A stretch of DNA of 64,000 nucleotides from Bradyrhizobium sp. AZCC 2262 (GCF_036924535.1 NZ_JAZHRT010000001.1:6696001-6760000), one strand, 5' to 3'. Numbered from the stretch's first letter, positions 1 to 9,348 are shown. Notes: generated by a model from the sequence alone, not told the origin. Translations and numbers: made by a program.

Positions 1-465
1 GACGACTTCAAACGATCCGGCGAATTCATCCGCCAACAGTTGAAGCGCGTCGGGATCGAGGTTGAGTTGATCAACTACGATCTGCCCACCTTCCTGCGCA
101 AGGCTTATACGGAGTACGACTTCGACACGCTCAACGTGTTCTATGCGGCGTTCTCGGATCCCCAGCTGGGCGTGCAGCGCCGGTTCTGGAGCAAGGCGAT
201 CCAGCCGGGCAGCGCCTGGAGCAATGCGTCCGGCTACTCCAATCCCGCGTTCGACCAGGTGGTCGCCGATGCGCTGGTCGAGCCCGACGTGGCAAAGCGC
301 CGAGCCCTGCTCGTCAAGCTCCAATCCATCGCTCAAACCGACCTGCCGTCGATTTCGCTGCTCGAACTGAAACAGTTCCGCGTCTGGTCCAGCCGGCTTC
401 ACGACGTGGATGTGAGTCCGGTGGGTGTCTACGCCTCTCTCGCCAGTGCCTGGCTCGTTCCGTAG
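1..465 (+). CDS. ABC transporter family-5 solute-binding protein, C-terminal part (cut by window edge)
   Basis: The reading frame is open from base 1 to the TAG at 463-465, giving 154 C-terminal residues; the start lies outside the window. It is the C-terminal lobe of a periplasmic peptide/nickel-type (SBP family 5) binding protein. The stretch LGVQRRFWSK and the closing region up to LASAWLVP align well by eye with the next gene at 542-2107 (IGVHRRFWSK, YKDAWLDQ). The two are therefore a tandem paralogous pair of exported binding proteins for an ABC importer. Only 76 bases separate this stop from the next start, so they probably share a transcript. Substrate is unknown; the surrounding sulfur genes suggest an organosulfur compound, which is inference. 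Confidence 0.85.
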   Translation, partial: DDFKRSGEFIRQQLKRVGIEVELINYDLPTFLRKAYTEYDFDTLNVFYAAFSDPQLGVQRRFWSKAIQPGSAWSNASGYSNPAFDQVVADALVEPDVAKRRALLVKLQSIAQTDLPSISLLELKQFRVWSSRLHDVDVSPVGVYASLASAWLVP

Positions 466-541
466 CGACAGCTCGGAGAGCCGGCTCGGAACGCGGTCGC
501 GCAATTTTGGTAAGCCGGGCATCCGGCGACAAGGAGAACTC

Positions 542-2107
542 ATGTTGAGAACATTGATGGTCGCGCTGGCCGTAATTGCATCGGCCGCCACGGCGGCAAT
601 GGCCGAAGCACCGGTCCGCGGCGGAACGCTCGTCGTTGCCCTGGAGCCCGAGCCGTCACGGCTCTATCTCAGCTCACAAACGGCCGTGATCGTGCAATCG
701 CAGATTTACGACACGCTGGTCACTCTCGACGACGACTTCAAGCCGCGCCCACGGCTCGCCGAGCGCTGGGATATCTCTCCGGACGGGAAAACCATCACGT
801 TCCATCTACGACAGGACGTCAAGTGGCACGATGGCAAACCGTTCACGTCGGCAGACGTCGCCTACTCCATTCTTGAGCTCAACAAGAAACACCATTCCCG
901 CGGCCTGACCAATTTCGGCGCCATCACGGCGATCGATACGCCCGACGCGCATACGGCCGTATTCCGCCTTTCGGCGCCCTCCCTTGCCCTCTGGGCGGCC
1001 TTCGGCGGCGACAACGCGACGATCGTGCCCAAGCATCTCTGGGAGGGTACTGATCCTTTCACCAATGCCTGGATCAACAAGCCGGTCGGCACGGGTCCCT
1101 TCATCTTCAAGGAATGGATGCGAGGCGATCACATCACGCTCGAGCGCAATCCTGATTATTGGGAAAAGGGAAAGCCCCACCTCGACCGCATCTTGTTCCG
1201 CGTCATCCCGGACGCAGGCGCGCGCGCAGCGGGGCTGGAAACCGGACAGGTGCACTACGTGCCAGTCACCCCGGTTCCGCTCTCGGATGTCGACCGTCTG
1301 CGCAAGCTTCAAAACATCGAAATTGTCACCTATGGGTTTGGCACTTTCGCGCCGATGTATTTGTTCGACTTCAACCTCGAGAAACCGGTGTTCAAAGACA
1401 TCCGCGTTCGGCAGGCCTTCGCGCACGCCATTGACAAGAAAGCGCTCGCGGCAGTCGCCTGGTACGGCTTTGCCAAACCTGCGTCCACACCCGTGCCGAG
1501 CGTTCAGAAGCAGTTCTTTGCTACCGATACCCAACAATACGCCTACGATCCCGCCAAGGCCGAGCGTCTGCTCGATGAAGCCGGTTACAAGCGCGGCAAG
1601 GACGGCGTGCGGTTCAGGATCACCCATCTCCCGGTCGCTTACGGCGAGGACTTCCGTCGCTCGGCCGAATTCATCCGGCAGCAACTCAAACGGGTCGGGA
1701 TCGAGGAAGAGATCGTCAACTACGACCTCGCGGGCTGGCTGCGCAAAGTGTTCGCCGAGCGCGATTTCGACACCATGACCGCCTACTACGCCGCCAATGC
1801 GGACCCGCAGATCGGCGTGCACCGACGATTCTGGAGCAAGACCTTCAATCGTGCGAGCTGGACCAACGGCTCCGGTTACCAGAACCCCGAGATGGACAAG
1901 GTGATCGAGGCAAGCCATGCCGAAGCCGATCCAGTGAAGCGCGCCGAACTGCTGCGCGAGTTCCAGCGCATCGCCCAACGCGATCTTCCATCCATCACGC
2001 TGCTCGAAGTGAGCCTGTTCGGCGTGAAGTTGAAACGGCTTCACGGCCTCGATACCGGCCCCGACGGAGTCTACGGTTCATACAAGGACGCTTGGCTGGA
2101 CCAGTGA
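542..2107 (+). CDS. ABC transporter family-5 solute-binding protein
   Basis: 521 residues, the normal length for the Dpp/Opp/Nik binding-protein family. I chose the ATG at 542 because AAGGAG lies just upstream and residues 1-21 form a clean Sec signal peptide ending near AMA; the frame is open further upstream but that part does not look coded. Family hallmarks visible are the GGTL motif straight after the signal, WHDGKPFTSADV near residue 100, and NPDYW near residue 203. It would capture substrate in the periplasm for a DppBC-type permease. No permease is next to it; the nearest is at 20807-24690. It is a tandem paralogue of the fragment at 1-465 and precedes the DszC-like gene at 2270 in the same direction. 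Confidence 0.9.
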   Translation: MLRTLMVALAVIASAATAAMAEAPVRGGTLVVALEPEPSRLYLSSQTAVIVQSQIYDTLVTLDDDFKPRPRLAERWDISPDGKTITFHLRQDVKWHDGKPFTSADVAYSILELNKKHHSRGLTNFGAITAIDTPDAHTAVFRLSAPSLALWAAFGGDNATIVPKHLWEGTDPFTNAWINKPVGTGPFIFKEWMRGDHITLERNPDYWEKGKPHLDRILFRVIPDAGARAAGLETGQVHYVPVTPVPLSDVDRLRKLQNIEIVTYGFGTFAPMYLFDFNLEKPVFKDIRVRQAFAHAIDKKALAAVAWYGFAKPASTPVPSVQKQFFATDTQQYAYDPAKAERLLDEAGYKRGKDGVRFRITHLPVAYGEDFRRSAEFIRQQLKRVGIEEEIVNYDLAGWLRKVFAERDFDTMTAYYAANADPQIGVHRRFWSKTFNRASWTNGSGYQNPEMDKVIEASHAEADPVKRAELLREFQRIAQRDLPSITLLEVSLFGVKLKRLHGLDTGPDGVYGSYKDAWLDQ

Positions 2108-2269
2108 ATGAACCCCAACCATGAAACATCGAGACCAAACAGAGCCCGTCCTCTTCAGCGACAATGATCGTATCGAACGAAAGAAACCCCCGCGGCGGAC
2201 ACGCGCCGACGTGAGCCCGAAACATCAAATGCTACGGCCCTGCCTGGTTGACGCAGATGGAGCAATGCA

Positions 2270-3487
2270 ATGAACAAGATCGTCCCACCTCAATTTTCTC
2301 GTCCCATTACCGCCAATTCATCCGAGTTGCCGGCGCTCCTCGACTACATCGCCGAGGGCGCAGCCGCACGCGATCTGGAGCGCGCCCATCCTTACGAGGC
2401 CGTCAGCCTGATCCGTCAAGCTAAGCTTGGGGCATTGCGGATCGCGACCGCGGAGGGAGGCGGAGGCAGCTCCTTCCGCGAACTCTTCGAGGTCGTCATT
2501 CGATTGGGAGAAGCTGATCCCAATGTCGCTCACATCCTCCGCAATCACTTCGCCTTCGTCGAGCGTTACGCCCGCCCGGCCGGCGTCGAGCAGCGCGACA
2601 AATGGCTGCAGGCGGTCGTTAGCGGCGCCATCGTAGGTCTTGCGAACTCCGAACTGGGGAATCCAGTCGTCGGAAGCAAGTCGCTATCCACGACGCTGAC
2701 GCCGGACGGTGACGGATACCGCCTCGACGGCACCAAATATTACAGCACCGGAACGTTGTACTCGGATCTGGTGCTGGTTCGCGCCGTCGGAGCTGGCGGC
2801 ACGATGGCGTCGGCAATCATTCCCGTCAACCGCGAAGGCGTGGATCTGGTCGATGATTGGGATGGCTTCGGCCAGCGTCTGACCGGGACCGGCACCACAG
2901 TTCTCCGCAACGTCCGTGTTGAAGCGGACGAAGTCATATTCGATGCGCCCGGCATCGGCTACGGCGTGCTCTATGCAAGCACGTTGCCGCAACTCTACCT
3001 TACCGCCATCAGTGCCGGCATCCTCCGCGGCATCCTGCGCGACGCCAAAGCCCTGCTTCGCGGCCGTGAACGAACTTTCTACTTCGCTTCCGCAGAACGG
3101 GCCGTGGATGATCCCACCCTGCATCAGACGATCGGCCAGATCGCCAGCAACGCGTTTGCGGCTGAAACTCTCGTATTGGCGGCCGCGGATGCTCAAGACG
3201 TGTTGGCCGCCGCCCGCGACGCAGGAAAAGACGACGACGAGCTCGCACACCGGGCCGCCATCCTCGCCGCCAAGGCCAAAGTCGTGGTAGACGAACTCGC
3301 CATTCGTGGCGGCGGGTTGCTGTTCGACGTCGGCGGTGCCTCGGCTACCAAAAAGCTGCACAACCTGGACCGGCATTGGCGCAACGCGCGAACTCTGGCC
3401 TCGCACAATCCCGCAACATATAAGGCTCGCCTCATCGGCGAGTACGAGATCAAGGGCACACCACTACCGACCGGTGGGTTCTTCTGA
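2270..3487 (+). CDS. acyl-CoA dehydrogenase-fold flavoprotein, DszC/SfnB-like monooxygenase
   Basis: 405 residues with the acyl-CoA dehydrogenase fold: an N-terminal helical domain, a middle beta domain (LDGTKYYSTGTLYSDLV near residue 150, DDWDGFGQRLTGTGTT near 200) and a C-terminal helical domain ending with the LDRHWRNARTLASHNP block. That ending and the absence of the usual catalytic Glu region point to the DszC/SfnB group. These use FMNH2 and O2 to oxidise sulfur compounds rather than dehydrogenate acyl-CoA (established for DszC and proposed for SfnB). The ATG at 2270 follows a GGAG about ten bases upstream. It is downstream of a binding-protein gene on the same strand and convergent with a paralogue at 3654-4883. 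The exact substrate cannot be read from sequence. Confidence 0.85.
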   Translation: MNKIVPPQFSRPITANSSELPALLDYIAEGAAARDLERAHPYEAVSLIRQAKLGALRIATAEGGGGSSFRELFEVVIRLGEADPNVAHILRNHFAFVERYARPAGVEQRDKWLQAVVSGAIVGLANSELGNPVVGSKSLSTTLTPDGDGYRLDGTKYYSTGTLYSDLVLVRAVGAGGTMASAIIPVNREGVDLVDDWDGFGQRLTGTGTTVLRNVRVEADEVIFDAPGIGYGVLYASTLPQLYLTAISAGILRGILRDAKALLRGRERTFYFASAERAVDDPTLHQTIGQIASNAFAAETLVLAAADAQDVLAAARDAGKDDDELAHRAAILAAKAKVVVDELAIRGGGLLFDVGGASATKKLHNLDRHWRNARTLASHNPATYKARLIGEYEIKGTPLPTGGFF

Positions 3488-3653
3488 CCTGGTGTGTGAC
3501 ACCGCGGCGCCCTGCGACTGCCGACGGCGCGGCCGCGGGATCACCTGCCGTGCAAAGCGGCGCATAGGATTGTCGAAGGGGCTAAACTGCAGCCCATGAT
3601 CACGGACGCGTTGCCGGTGGTCATCGAGGATTGCCCTTGGCCATCGTCGGCCA

Positions 3654-4883
3654 TCAGGGAGTTCCAATCCGATACTGCCCCGGCGGAGGCGTGCCGTTGA
3701 CGACGAAATCGCCGACGATGCGATCTCGATAGACACGCGGGTTGTGTGTGGCGATGGTCCGGGCATTTCGCCAGTATCGGTCGAGCGCGAGGTTTCGCGC
3801 GGCAGACGACGCACCCAGCGCATCGAACAGGATCGTGGTGGCTTCCAGGATCAGATCGGACACTACGGTGACCGCCTGATCGAGCTCTATTTCCGCGATC
3901 GTGATGGCGGCCGCGCTGCGCTCCCCATCATCCGACAGCTGCGCTTCATGGGCGCGCTGCAACGCCTCGGCGACCTTGAGAACGATGGCGCCCGCCGCAT
4001 AGGAATTGCCGCGCACCCGGCCGACAACCTGGAGGATCTGCGGGTCCGTGGCCGAACTGCCGGCGTTGCCGTGGCTGAAGATTCGAGTCCGCTGCTTGAC
4101 CAGACGGCTGACGTCGCCGGCTGCGGCCCGGCCGATGCCGGCCAGCGTCGCCAGATGAACGAGCTGATAGAACGGGTTCGAGTATTTGAAGCGTTCAGTG
4201 ACCGGGGTGACGTGATCGCTCTCCACCGGAGCATCTGTAAAAATCGTCGTACCGCTCGCGGTCAGCGCCTGGCCAAAGCCGTCCCAATCGTCAAGCACTT
4301 CGACGCCTGCGGCATGGCGGGAAACGATCACGCCGACCTGCTCACCGTTCTCGTGCTGGGCGGAAATGTTGATCCAGTCGGCAAACAACGTGCCTGTCGT
4401 ATAGTATTTGCGGCCATTCAGGACCAGGCTGCCGTTCTTGCGCGAGACCGTGGTCGAGAAGGCTTGCAGCTTGCTGTCGCCGACTTCGGTATTTCCGTTG
4501 CCAAAGAGCGTCTTCTCTCCGATCCGGCCGAGCCATAACGCCCGGCGCCCGGGATCCGATGAATTCAGAACATCTTCAGTGAAGCCGAAATGGGCCCGCA
4601 GTGAGTTGGTGACATTGGAGTCGGCCTCGGACAGTTCGATCAGCAGATTGAACAGCTCGGGGAGCGTCGTACCGGCTCCTCCGAACTCCGTCGGCACGCG
4701 AACCGCGGTGAATCCGGCCGCGCGCAGGGCCTTGATTTCGTCGTGAGGCAGCCGGTGTTCGATGTCCCTCGCTGCGGCCGTCGACCGAATCTTGTCGAAC
4801 ATTGGCCGGAACGGTTGCGCCAGCTCTTCATAGCGCGCGCTGGGACCGCTGCCCCAGCCAAGGTCGATCTGCGTCAAACTCAT
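3654..4883 (-). CDS. acyl-CoA dehydrogenase-fold flavoprotein, DszC/SfnB-like monooxygenase
   Basis: 409 residues from the ATG at 4883; a TTG at 4901 in the same frame would add six residues and neither start has a well-spaced Shine-Dalgarno. It shares the signature blocks of the gene at 2270: LNGRKYYTTGTLFADW, DDWDGFGQALTASGTT and ALDRYWRNARTIATHNP. It is the last gene of the leftward operon that begins at 10707, 91 bases after the binding protein. Proposed role: cytoplasmic, reduced-flavin-dependent oxidation of the organosulfur compound imported by the adjacent Ssu-type transporter. It needs an external flavin reductase, and none is encoded in this operon. Family call is firm; substrate is inference. 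Confidence 0.85.
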   Translation of the reverse strand: MSLTQIDLGWGSGPSARYEELAQPFRPMFDKIRSTAAARDIEHRLPHDEIKALRAAGFTAVRVPTEFGGAGTTLPELFNLLIELSEADSNVTNSLRAHFGFTEDVLNSSDPGRRALWLGRIGEKTLFGNGNTEVGDSKLQAFSTTVSRKNGSLVLNGRKYYTTGTLFADWINISAQHENGEQVGVIVSRHAAGVEVLDDWDGFGQALTASGTTIFTDAPVESDHVTPVTERFKYSNPFYQLVHLATLAGIGRAAAGDVSRLVKQRTRIFSHGNAGSSATDPQILQVVGRVRGNSYAAGAIVLKVAEALQRAHEAQLSDDGERSAAAITIAEIELDQAVTVVSDLILEATTILFDALGASSAARNLALDRYWRNARTIATHNPRVYRDRIVGDFVVNGTPPPGQYRIGTP

Positions 4884-4974
4884 TCTCCCATTCGGTCGCA
4901 ATGCGGCGTCGTCGGTAAGGTCGCCCGCCGGTCACCCAGATCCGGCTACACATTTTCCGTTGGTGCCAGTGGCA

Positions 4975-5991
4975 TCAACGCTGCGCGACAGGGGCCGTAT
5001 TAAAGTCACGGTTGAATTCGACGCCGACATCGATTTTCTTTCCGATCACGCCGGACTTGAGCAACACTTCAGCGATTCGTTGCTCGCGTTGCACCAGTGC
5101 ATCATCGAGCGCGACGAATGAGGACTGCTGAAACGCCGCTGCATATTTTGCCCGCTGCGGCGTCTGCTTCAGCTTCTCGACGAAAATGGCTTCGATCTCC
5201 GCCTTGTGGTTCGGATACCAGACCCAATAGGCCTTGAGGCGGGACAGAAAATCGGCGATTTGCGCCTTCTTGGCCGGATCGCGCAGAACATCGCCGCGCG
5301 CCGTGAAGACATTGAGTGCCGGAATATCGAGTTCATCACTGTTGACGAGGATCTTCGCCTTTCCTGCCTCAATGGCATCGATAACGCTCAGCGTCCCCCC
5401 GGAGAAAAGATCGACCTTGCCGGCATTGAACGCGGCGGCGCTCGTCGTGTTGTCGGGAAGACGGACAGCCTCGATATCCTTCTCCGTCAGACCGGCCTTC
5501 ACCAGCGACAGCACATACTGAAGATAGTTGTAGCCACCGAAATTGTGCGCCCACGAACGGCCCTTCGCGTCGGCCAGAGTCTCGATGCCGCTGCCGGTAC
5601 GGGCCACCGTCACGATCGGCGGGTACTTCCTGTCAGCCGCCCGCCAGCCGGCAATGATCTGCAGCGGAACGTTGGCCGGTGTCCATTCCTCCTTGGCCTT
5701 GCCCTGCTCGATGATCAGGGACGTATCGCCCATATGCCCGACATCGATAGCCTTGGAATAGAGCGCGGACAACTGCGCTGCCGGGCCGGTGAGCGTGACC
5801 CACTGCACTTCGTAGGGCGCGCCCTCGAGCACCTTCGAGGCCGCGACCGTCTCGGGCAGGGTCTGATCCTGGAAGCCGACGAGCAGCACGGGCTTTCTAC
5901 TCTGGGCATAGGTCGGCGCGGCGGTCATCGCAACGAACAGTCCCGCTGCGAGCAATGTCCCGCGAAGGAGAGATGATTGGGCATGTTTCAT
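4975..5991 (-). CDS. aliphatic sulfonate-type ABC transporter solute-binding protein (SsuA/TauA family)
   Basis: 338 residues with a Sec signal peptide (residues 1 to about 29, ending near TYAQ) and the two-lobe NMT1/SsuA-type fold. Typical pieces are VTLTGPAAQLSALYSKAIDVG near residue 65 and the later NTTSAAAFNAGKVDLFSGG, which form the ligand cleft in this family. The ATG at 5991 has GGATG six bases upstream. It lies 32 bases after the ATPase gene and shares its operon with the permease, so this is the periplasmic receptor of a full SsuABC-like importer for sulfonates, nitrate or similar anions. Sulfonate or another organosulfur ligand is favoured by the flanking monooxygenases. Confidence 0.88.
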   Translation of the reverse strand: MKHAQSSLLRGTLLAAGLFVAMTAAPTYAQSRKPVLLVGFQDQTLPETVAASKVLEGAPYEVQWVTLTGPAAQLSALYSKAIDVGHMGDTSLIIEQGKAKEEWTPANVPLQIIAGWRAADRKYPPIVTVARTGSGIETLADAKGRSWAHNFGGYNYLQYVLSLVKAGLTEKDIEAVRLPDNTTSAAAFNAGKVDLFSGGTLSVIDAIEAGKAKILVNSDELDIPALNVFTARGDVLRDPAKKAQIADFLSRLKAYWVWYPNHKAEIEAIFVEKLKQTPQRAKYAAAFQQSSFVALDDALVQREQRIAEVLLKSGVIGKKIDVGVEFNRDFNTAPVAQR

Positions 5992-6023
5992 GGCGGCATC
6001 CTGATTGGTGAAGATATCTTTGG

Positions 6024-6824
6024 TCAGACGGGCGGTTCGTCAGCTGCGATGCCAAGTTCGGCGAGCAAGCGTTGTCGCAAATGATCGAATGCACGATCGG
6101 TACGTAGGCGGGGCCGGGGTACATCGACCACGGCATCGAAGCGGACGCGCCCCCCGTTCAAAACGACGACCCGATCGGACAGGCTCAGCGCTTCGTCGAT
6201 GTCGTGCGTGACCAGCACGACGCCGGGCGAATGCCGGCGCACCAGCTGATGCACCAGGCCGTGCATGCGGATCCGGGTCAAGGCATCGAGCGCGGCGAAG
6301 GGTTCATCGAGCAACAACAGGTCCGGTTCTTGCGCCAGCGCGCGCGCCAGGGCCACGCGCTGCGCCTCCCCGCCGGAAAGCGTTCTCGGCCACGAATCGA
6401 CCTGGCGGACCAACCCGACTTCGTCGAGCGCGGCCTCGGCCAACTTTCGCGCCGCCGCATTGCGCGGATGGCCGATAACGACATTGCGCCAGACCTTGAG
6501 TGCCGGAACGAGGCGAGGCTCCTGGAACACGACCGAGCGCGCTGCGGCGACCGCGACTTCGCCCTCATCGGCGCCGTCGAGACCAGCCAGGATCCGCAAC
6601 AGCGTGGTCTTGCCGGTGCCCGACGGCCCAAGCAACGCGACGAACTCTCCCTTTCTCACCTCGAAATCAACGCCGTCGAGAACAGCGCGCCCGGCAAAAA
6701 GGCGGCGAACGCCGCGCAACCGCACGGTGCTCGCTCCAAAGCTGTGGTCGTCTCCCGGCCACGGGTTGAGGTCTGACGGCGCAGGCTCCGCAGCGCGGAC
6801 TGCGGAAAGGTCATGTAAAGACAA
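6024..6824 (-). CDS. SsuB-type ABC transporter ATP-binding protein (TTG start)
   Basis: 266 residues. Walker A GPSGTGKTT, signature LSGGEAQR and Walker B LLLLDEPFAALD are all present, with the switch His in VTHDIDEA. I set the start at the TTG at 6824 rather than further upstream because GGAGG sits seven bases before it. That start overlaps the permease stop by 14 bases, a typical coupled arrangement. The N-terminus is about 30 residues longer than in compact SsuB proteins, so a start further downstream cannot be excluded. Cytoplasmic motor of the importer whose permease is at 6811-7701 and receptor at 4975-5991. Confidence 0.88.
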   Translation of the reverse strand: MSLHDLSAVRAAEPAPSDLNPWPGDDHSFGASTVRLRGVRRLFAGRAVLDGVDFEVRKGEFVALLGPSGTGKTTLLRILAGLDGADEGEVAVAAARSVVFQEPRLVPALKVWRNVVIGHPRNAAARKLAEAALDEVGLVRQVDSWPRTLSGGEAQRVALARALAQEPDLLLLDEPFAALDALTRIRMHGLVHQLVRRHSPGVVLVTHDIDEALSLSDRVVVLNGGRVRFDAVVDVPRPRLRTDRAFDHLRQRLLAELGIAADEPPV

Positions 6825-7701
6825 TGGACGTCCTCCACGGCAGGGCCAACCGCTCGACCCATCGCACCGCAAGATCAATCACGATGCCTAGCAGCGCATA
6901 GACGATGATCCCGGCGATGATCACATCCGTGCGCTGGTTCTGATTGGCGTTGTTGAGAATGTAGCCGATGCCCGAACGGGCATTGATCTGCTCGGCCGCG
7001 ACAAGTGCGAGCAGCGATACACCGGCGGAAAAGCGGATACCGACCAGGATCGACGGCAGCGCGGTCGGCAGGATCACCCGCAGCGAGATTTGCCGCGGGT
7101 TAAGGCCGAAGACCTTGGCGGCCTCGATCAGCTTGGGGTCGACCCCGCGGACGCCCGCATAGGTGTTGAGATAGACCGGAAAGATCGTCGCTCCGTAGAT
7201 CAGCGCCACTTTCGCGGTCTCGCCGATTCCGAACCAGATGATGAAAAGCGGAATCATGGCGATGAACGGGATCGTACGGAGCATCTGCAGTGGCGCATCG
7301 AACAATTCCTCTCCAAGCCGCCACAGCCCCGCAAACAGGCCAAGCACAAGCCCGGTGCTTGCACCGAGGGCGAGCCCCGTAAGCGCCCGATGCAAGGAAG
7401 CCGGAATGGCCGCCTGCAGTTCGCCTGTTCCGATCAGTTCGCCAAACGCACCGATCACCATGAGCGGAGGCGGCAGCACCGTGGGCTCCACCAAACCAGA
7501 CACCGACGCGGTCTGCCACGTTACCAGCAGCCCGATCGGCACCAGTGTTCGCAGCGCTCCGCGGCCAACGGGTATCCAGGATCGGCTGCTGGCCGGCTTG
7601 CCATTGGCGCCGAGATCGACGAGATGCACGCTTCGGTCGGCGCCGAGCTGGACGGCACGGGCCGCCTCGGCCTCGACGATCCGGGATTCCACGACACTCA
7701 T
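6811..7701 (-). CDS. SsuC-type ABC transporter permease
   Basis: 296 residues of the BPD_transp_1 (PF00528) family. About 50 polar N-terminal residues precede the first membrane segment (LRTLVPIGLLVTWQTASV). The EAA loop is visible as EAAKVFGLNPRQISLRVILP near residue 200, the contact site for the ATPase. The ATG at 7701 overlaps the rhodanese stop by four bases (ATGA), so translation is coupled. Inner-membrane channel of the importer encoded by the same operon. Family is clear; sulfonate specificity is inferred from neighbours. Confidence 0.9.
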   Translation of the reverse strand: MSVVESRIVEAEAARAVQLGADRSVHLVDLGANGKPASSRSWIPVGRGALRTLVPIGLLVTWQTASVSGLVEPTVLPPPLMVIGAFGELIGTGELQAAIPASLHRALTGLALGASTGLVLGLFAGLWRLGEELFDAPLQMLRTIPFIAMIPLFIIWFGIGETAKVALIYGATIFPVYLNTYAGVRGVDPKLIEAAKVFGLNPRQISLRVILPTALPSILVGIRFSAGVSLLALVAAEQINARSGIGYILNNANQNQRTDVIIAGIIVYALLGIVIDLAVRWVERLALPWRTSIVFT

Positions 7702-9320
7702 GGGAAGACCTTGAACGATACCGCCGGGTCGCGTCGGATCTGTTCGAGCAGCCCGATCTCCCAGTCGAGATAGGCCTGGAAGGCGGCCAACCGATCGCCG
7801 GACTGCTGATACGGCGAGCGCCAGACATCATCGGCCGGATGGATGATGGCCGTCTCTCCGGTCTCCAGCGGAAGCCCGGATGCCCGCCACGCTTTTGTGC
7901 CGCCCGCCAGCACGCGAACCCGTTGCCCCGCCAACTCCGCCGCAGCGAAAGCCGCAAGGGTGCCGTCCGACGACGTCAGCACGATTGATGCGTCGCCTTC
8001 GAAATCCCGCGCCGCATCGAGTTTGGCGCGGACTGCAAATTTCGCTCCCGGAACATGACCCGCTGCATAGACGAGGCTGGTATCGAGATCGATGACCCAC
8101 GCGGCACCCGCGTCGAGCTCGGCCTTCAGAGCGTCGGGCGTCACGAGCTCAACAGCCGGCGGTTCGCGCAACAATAGCGGCCTATCTGGACCGGTCAGCC
8201 GTCCGTCTCCGGTCTGACGTACCGCCAGCGCGTAAACCTCGCCCCAGCCGAGCTGTACCAACCAGCTCGCCGTGATGGCCGCGCGGGCGCCCAGCTCGTC
8301 ATCGACAACGACAATGCGTGCGTTGCGCGTGCTGATCCAGCGATCTATTCCCTGGACCAGCTGTCCACCTTCCGCCCACTGCGCAAACGGCAGATGCCCC
8401 GCCTTGAACTCGGCCTCCGTCCGGACGTCGTAGACATAGAGCGAGCGTTCGTCGGCTTCGCTGCGGAACCGTGCCAGCGTAGCTTCATCGATCCACGACA
8501 GATTGAACCGATGCGACAGCCGTTCGACGGTCGCCTTCGCCTGCTCGATCGCAGCATTGCTCGGGGCCTGCAGCTCAACCTTGCGTCCGTGCTCGAGGCT
8601 CCAACCTTTCGCGAGCCAGGCCATCGTGCCATTTTCGAGCGCAACGACCTTGTTGGGCAGGCCGGCATTGATCAGCGCTTGGGCGCCAATGATGGAGCGC
8701 GTCCGTCCGGCACAATTGACGACGACCAAATCGTCCGGCGAGGCGATGAAATCATGCACCCGCAGCGGCAACTCGGCATTCGGCACGGCATGGGCGCCGG
8801 GAAGCGAGAAGTTCTCGAACTCCTGCAATGTGCGGCCGTCGAGCACGACGATCCCCTCTCCCGCATCGCACCGCGCCTTGAGTTCTTCCGCCTTGAGATG
8901 CGGCGTGCCGTAGGCATGCTCGACGAATTCGCCGAACGCCTTGGAATACGCACCAGAGCCGGTATAGACCTCGCGGCCGGAAGCAGCCCACGACGCGACG
9001 CCACCGGCGAGCACCGATACATTGACGAAGCCAAGCTCTGCGAGCTTCAGCGCGGCGCGTTCGGCCAATTCACCCGGTCCGCTATCCGTGACGACAATCG
9101 GTACACGAGGACGCTTCAGGAGCGTCCCGGCCCGGAGCTCAAGCCTGCTCAGAGGCAACGGCACGGCAAAGATGATGTAACCATCCCTCGCCTGAACGCC
9201 CTCCTCGCGTACATCGACGACCGCGATCTCCGCATCCTCGCGGAGGCGGCGCGCCAGCGTATCGGCATCGACAGTCGGAAAGCGGGAAGGAATGGCTGCT
9301 ACGAACGGAGCGTTCATCAT
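7698..9320 (-). CDS. four-domain rhodanese-like sulfurtransferase
   Basis: 540 residues made of four consecutive rhodanese modules, roughly residues 15-118, 140-245, 275-375 and 395-490. Each has the LAGG/G-x-x-W ending or DVR/DGR entry typical of the fold. Only the second module has the active-site cysteine loop (NCAGRTRS, Cys203). At the matching position module 1 has TDSG, module 3 has VDDELG and module 4 has TSSDG, so one catalytic and three degenerate domains are predicted. No signal peptide is seen, so it is cytoplasmic. It lies between the DszA-like monooxygenase and the permease in the organosulfur operon, suggesting handling of sulfane sulfur or sulfite released there. The ATGs at 9320 and 9317 both fit the upstream GAGG. 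Confidence 0.88.
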   Translation of the reverse strand: MMNAPFVAAIPSRFPTVDADTLARRLREDAEIAVVDVREEGVQARDGYIIFAVPLPLSRLELRAGTLLKRPRVPIVVTDSGPGELAERAALKLAELGFVNVSVLAGGVASWAASGREVYTGSGAYSKAFGEFVEHAYGTPHLKAEELKARCDAGEGIVVLDGRTLQEFENFSLPGAHAVPNAELPLRVHDFIASPDDLVVVNCAGRTRSIIGAQALINAGLPNKVVALENGTMAWLAKGWSLEHGRKVELQAPSNAAIEQAKATVERLSHRFNLSWIDEATLARFRSEADERSLYVYDVRTEAEFKAGHLPFAQWAEGGQLVQGIDRWISTRNARIVVVDDELGARAAITASWLVQLGWGEVYALAVRQTGDGRLTGPDRPLLLREPPAVELVTPDALKAELDAGAAWVIDLDTSLVYAAGHVPGAKFAVRAKLDAARDFEGDASIVLTSSDGTLAAFAAAELAGQRVRVLAGGTKAWRASGLPLETGETAIIHPADDVWRSPYQQSGDRLAAFQAYLDWEIGLLEQIRRDPAVSFKVFP

Positions 9321-9348
9321 GGTACCTCAGTGTTTGACTGGTTTGGGG

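Noticed and set aside
806..2044. Long open frame on the minus strand across the binding-protein gene
   Set aside because: Mirror of a GC-rich gene; the plus-strand product has clear family motifs and a signal peptide.
2121..2273. 50-codon frame ending on the start codon of the DszC-like gene
   Set aside because: ATGA overlap is suggestive, but the composition (Lys/Arg/Pro-rich) is not coding-like and there is no ribosome binding site.
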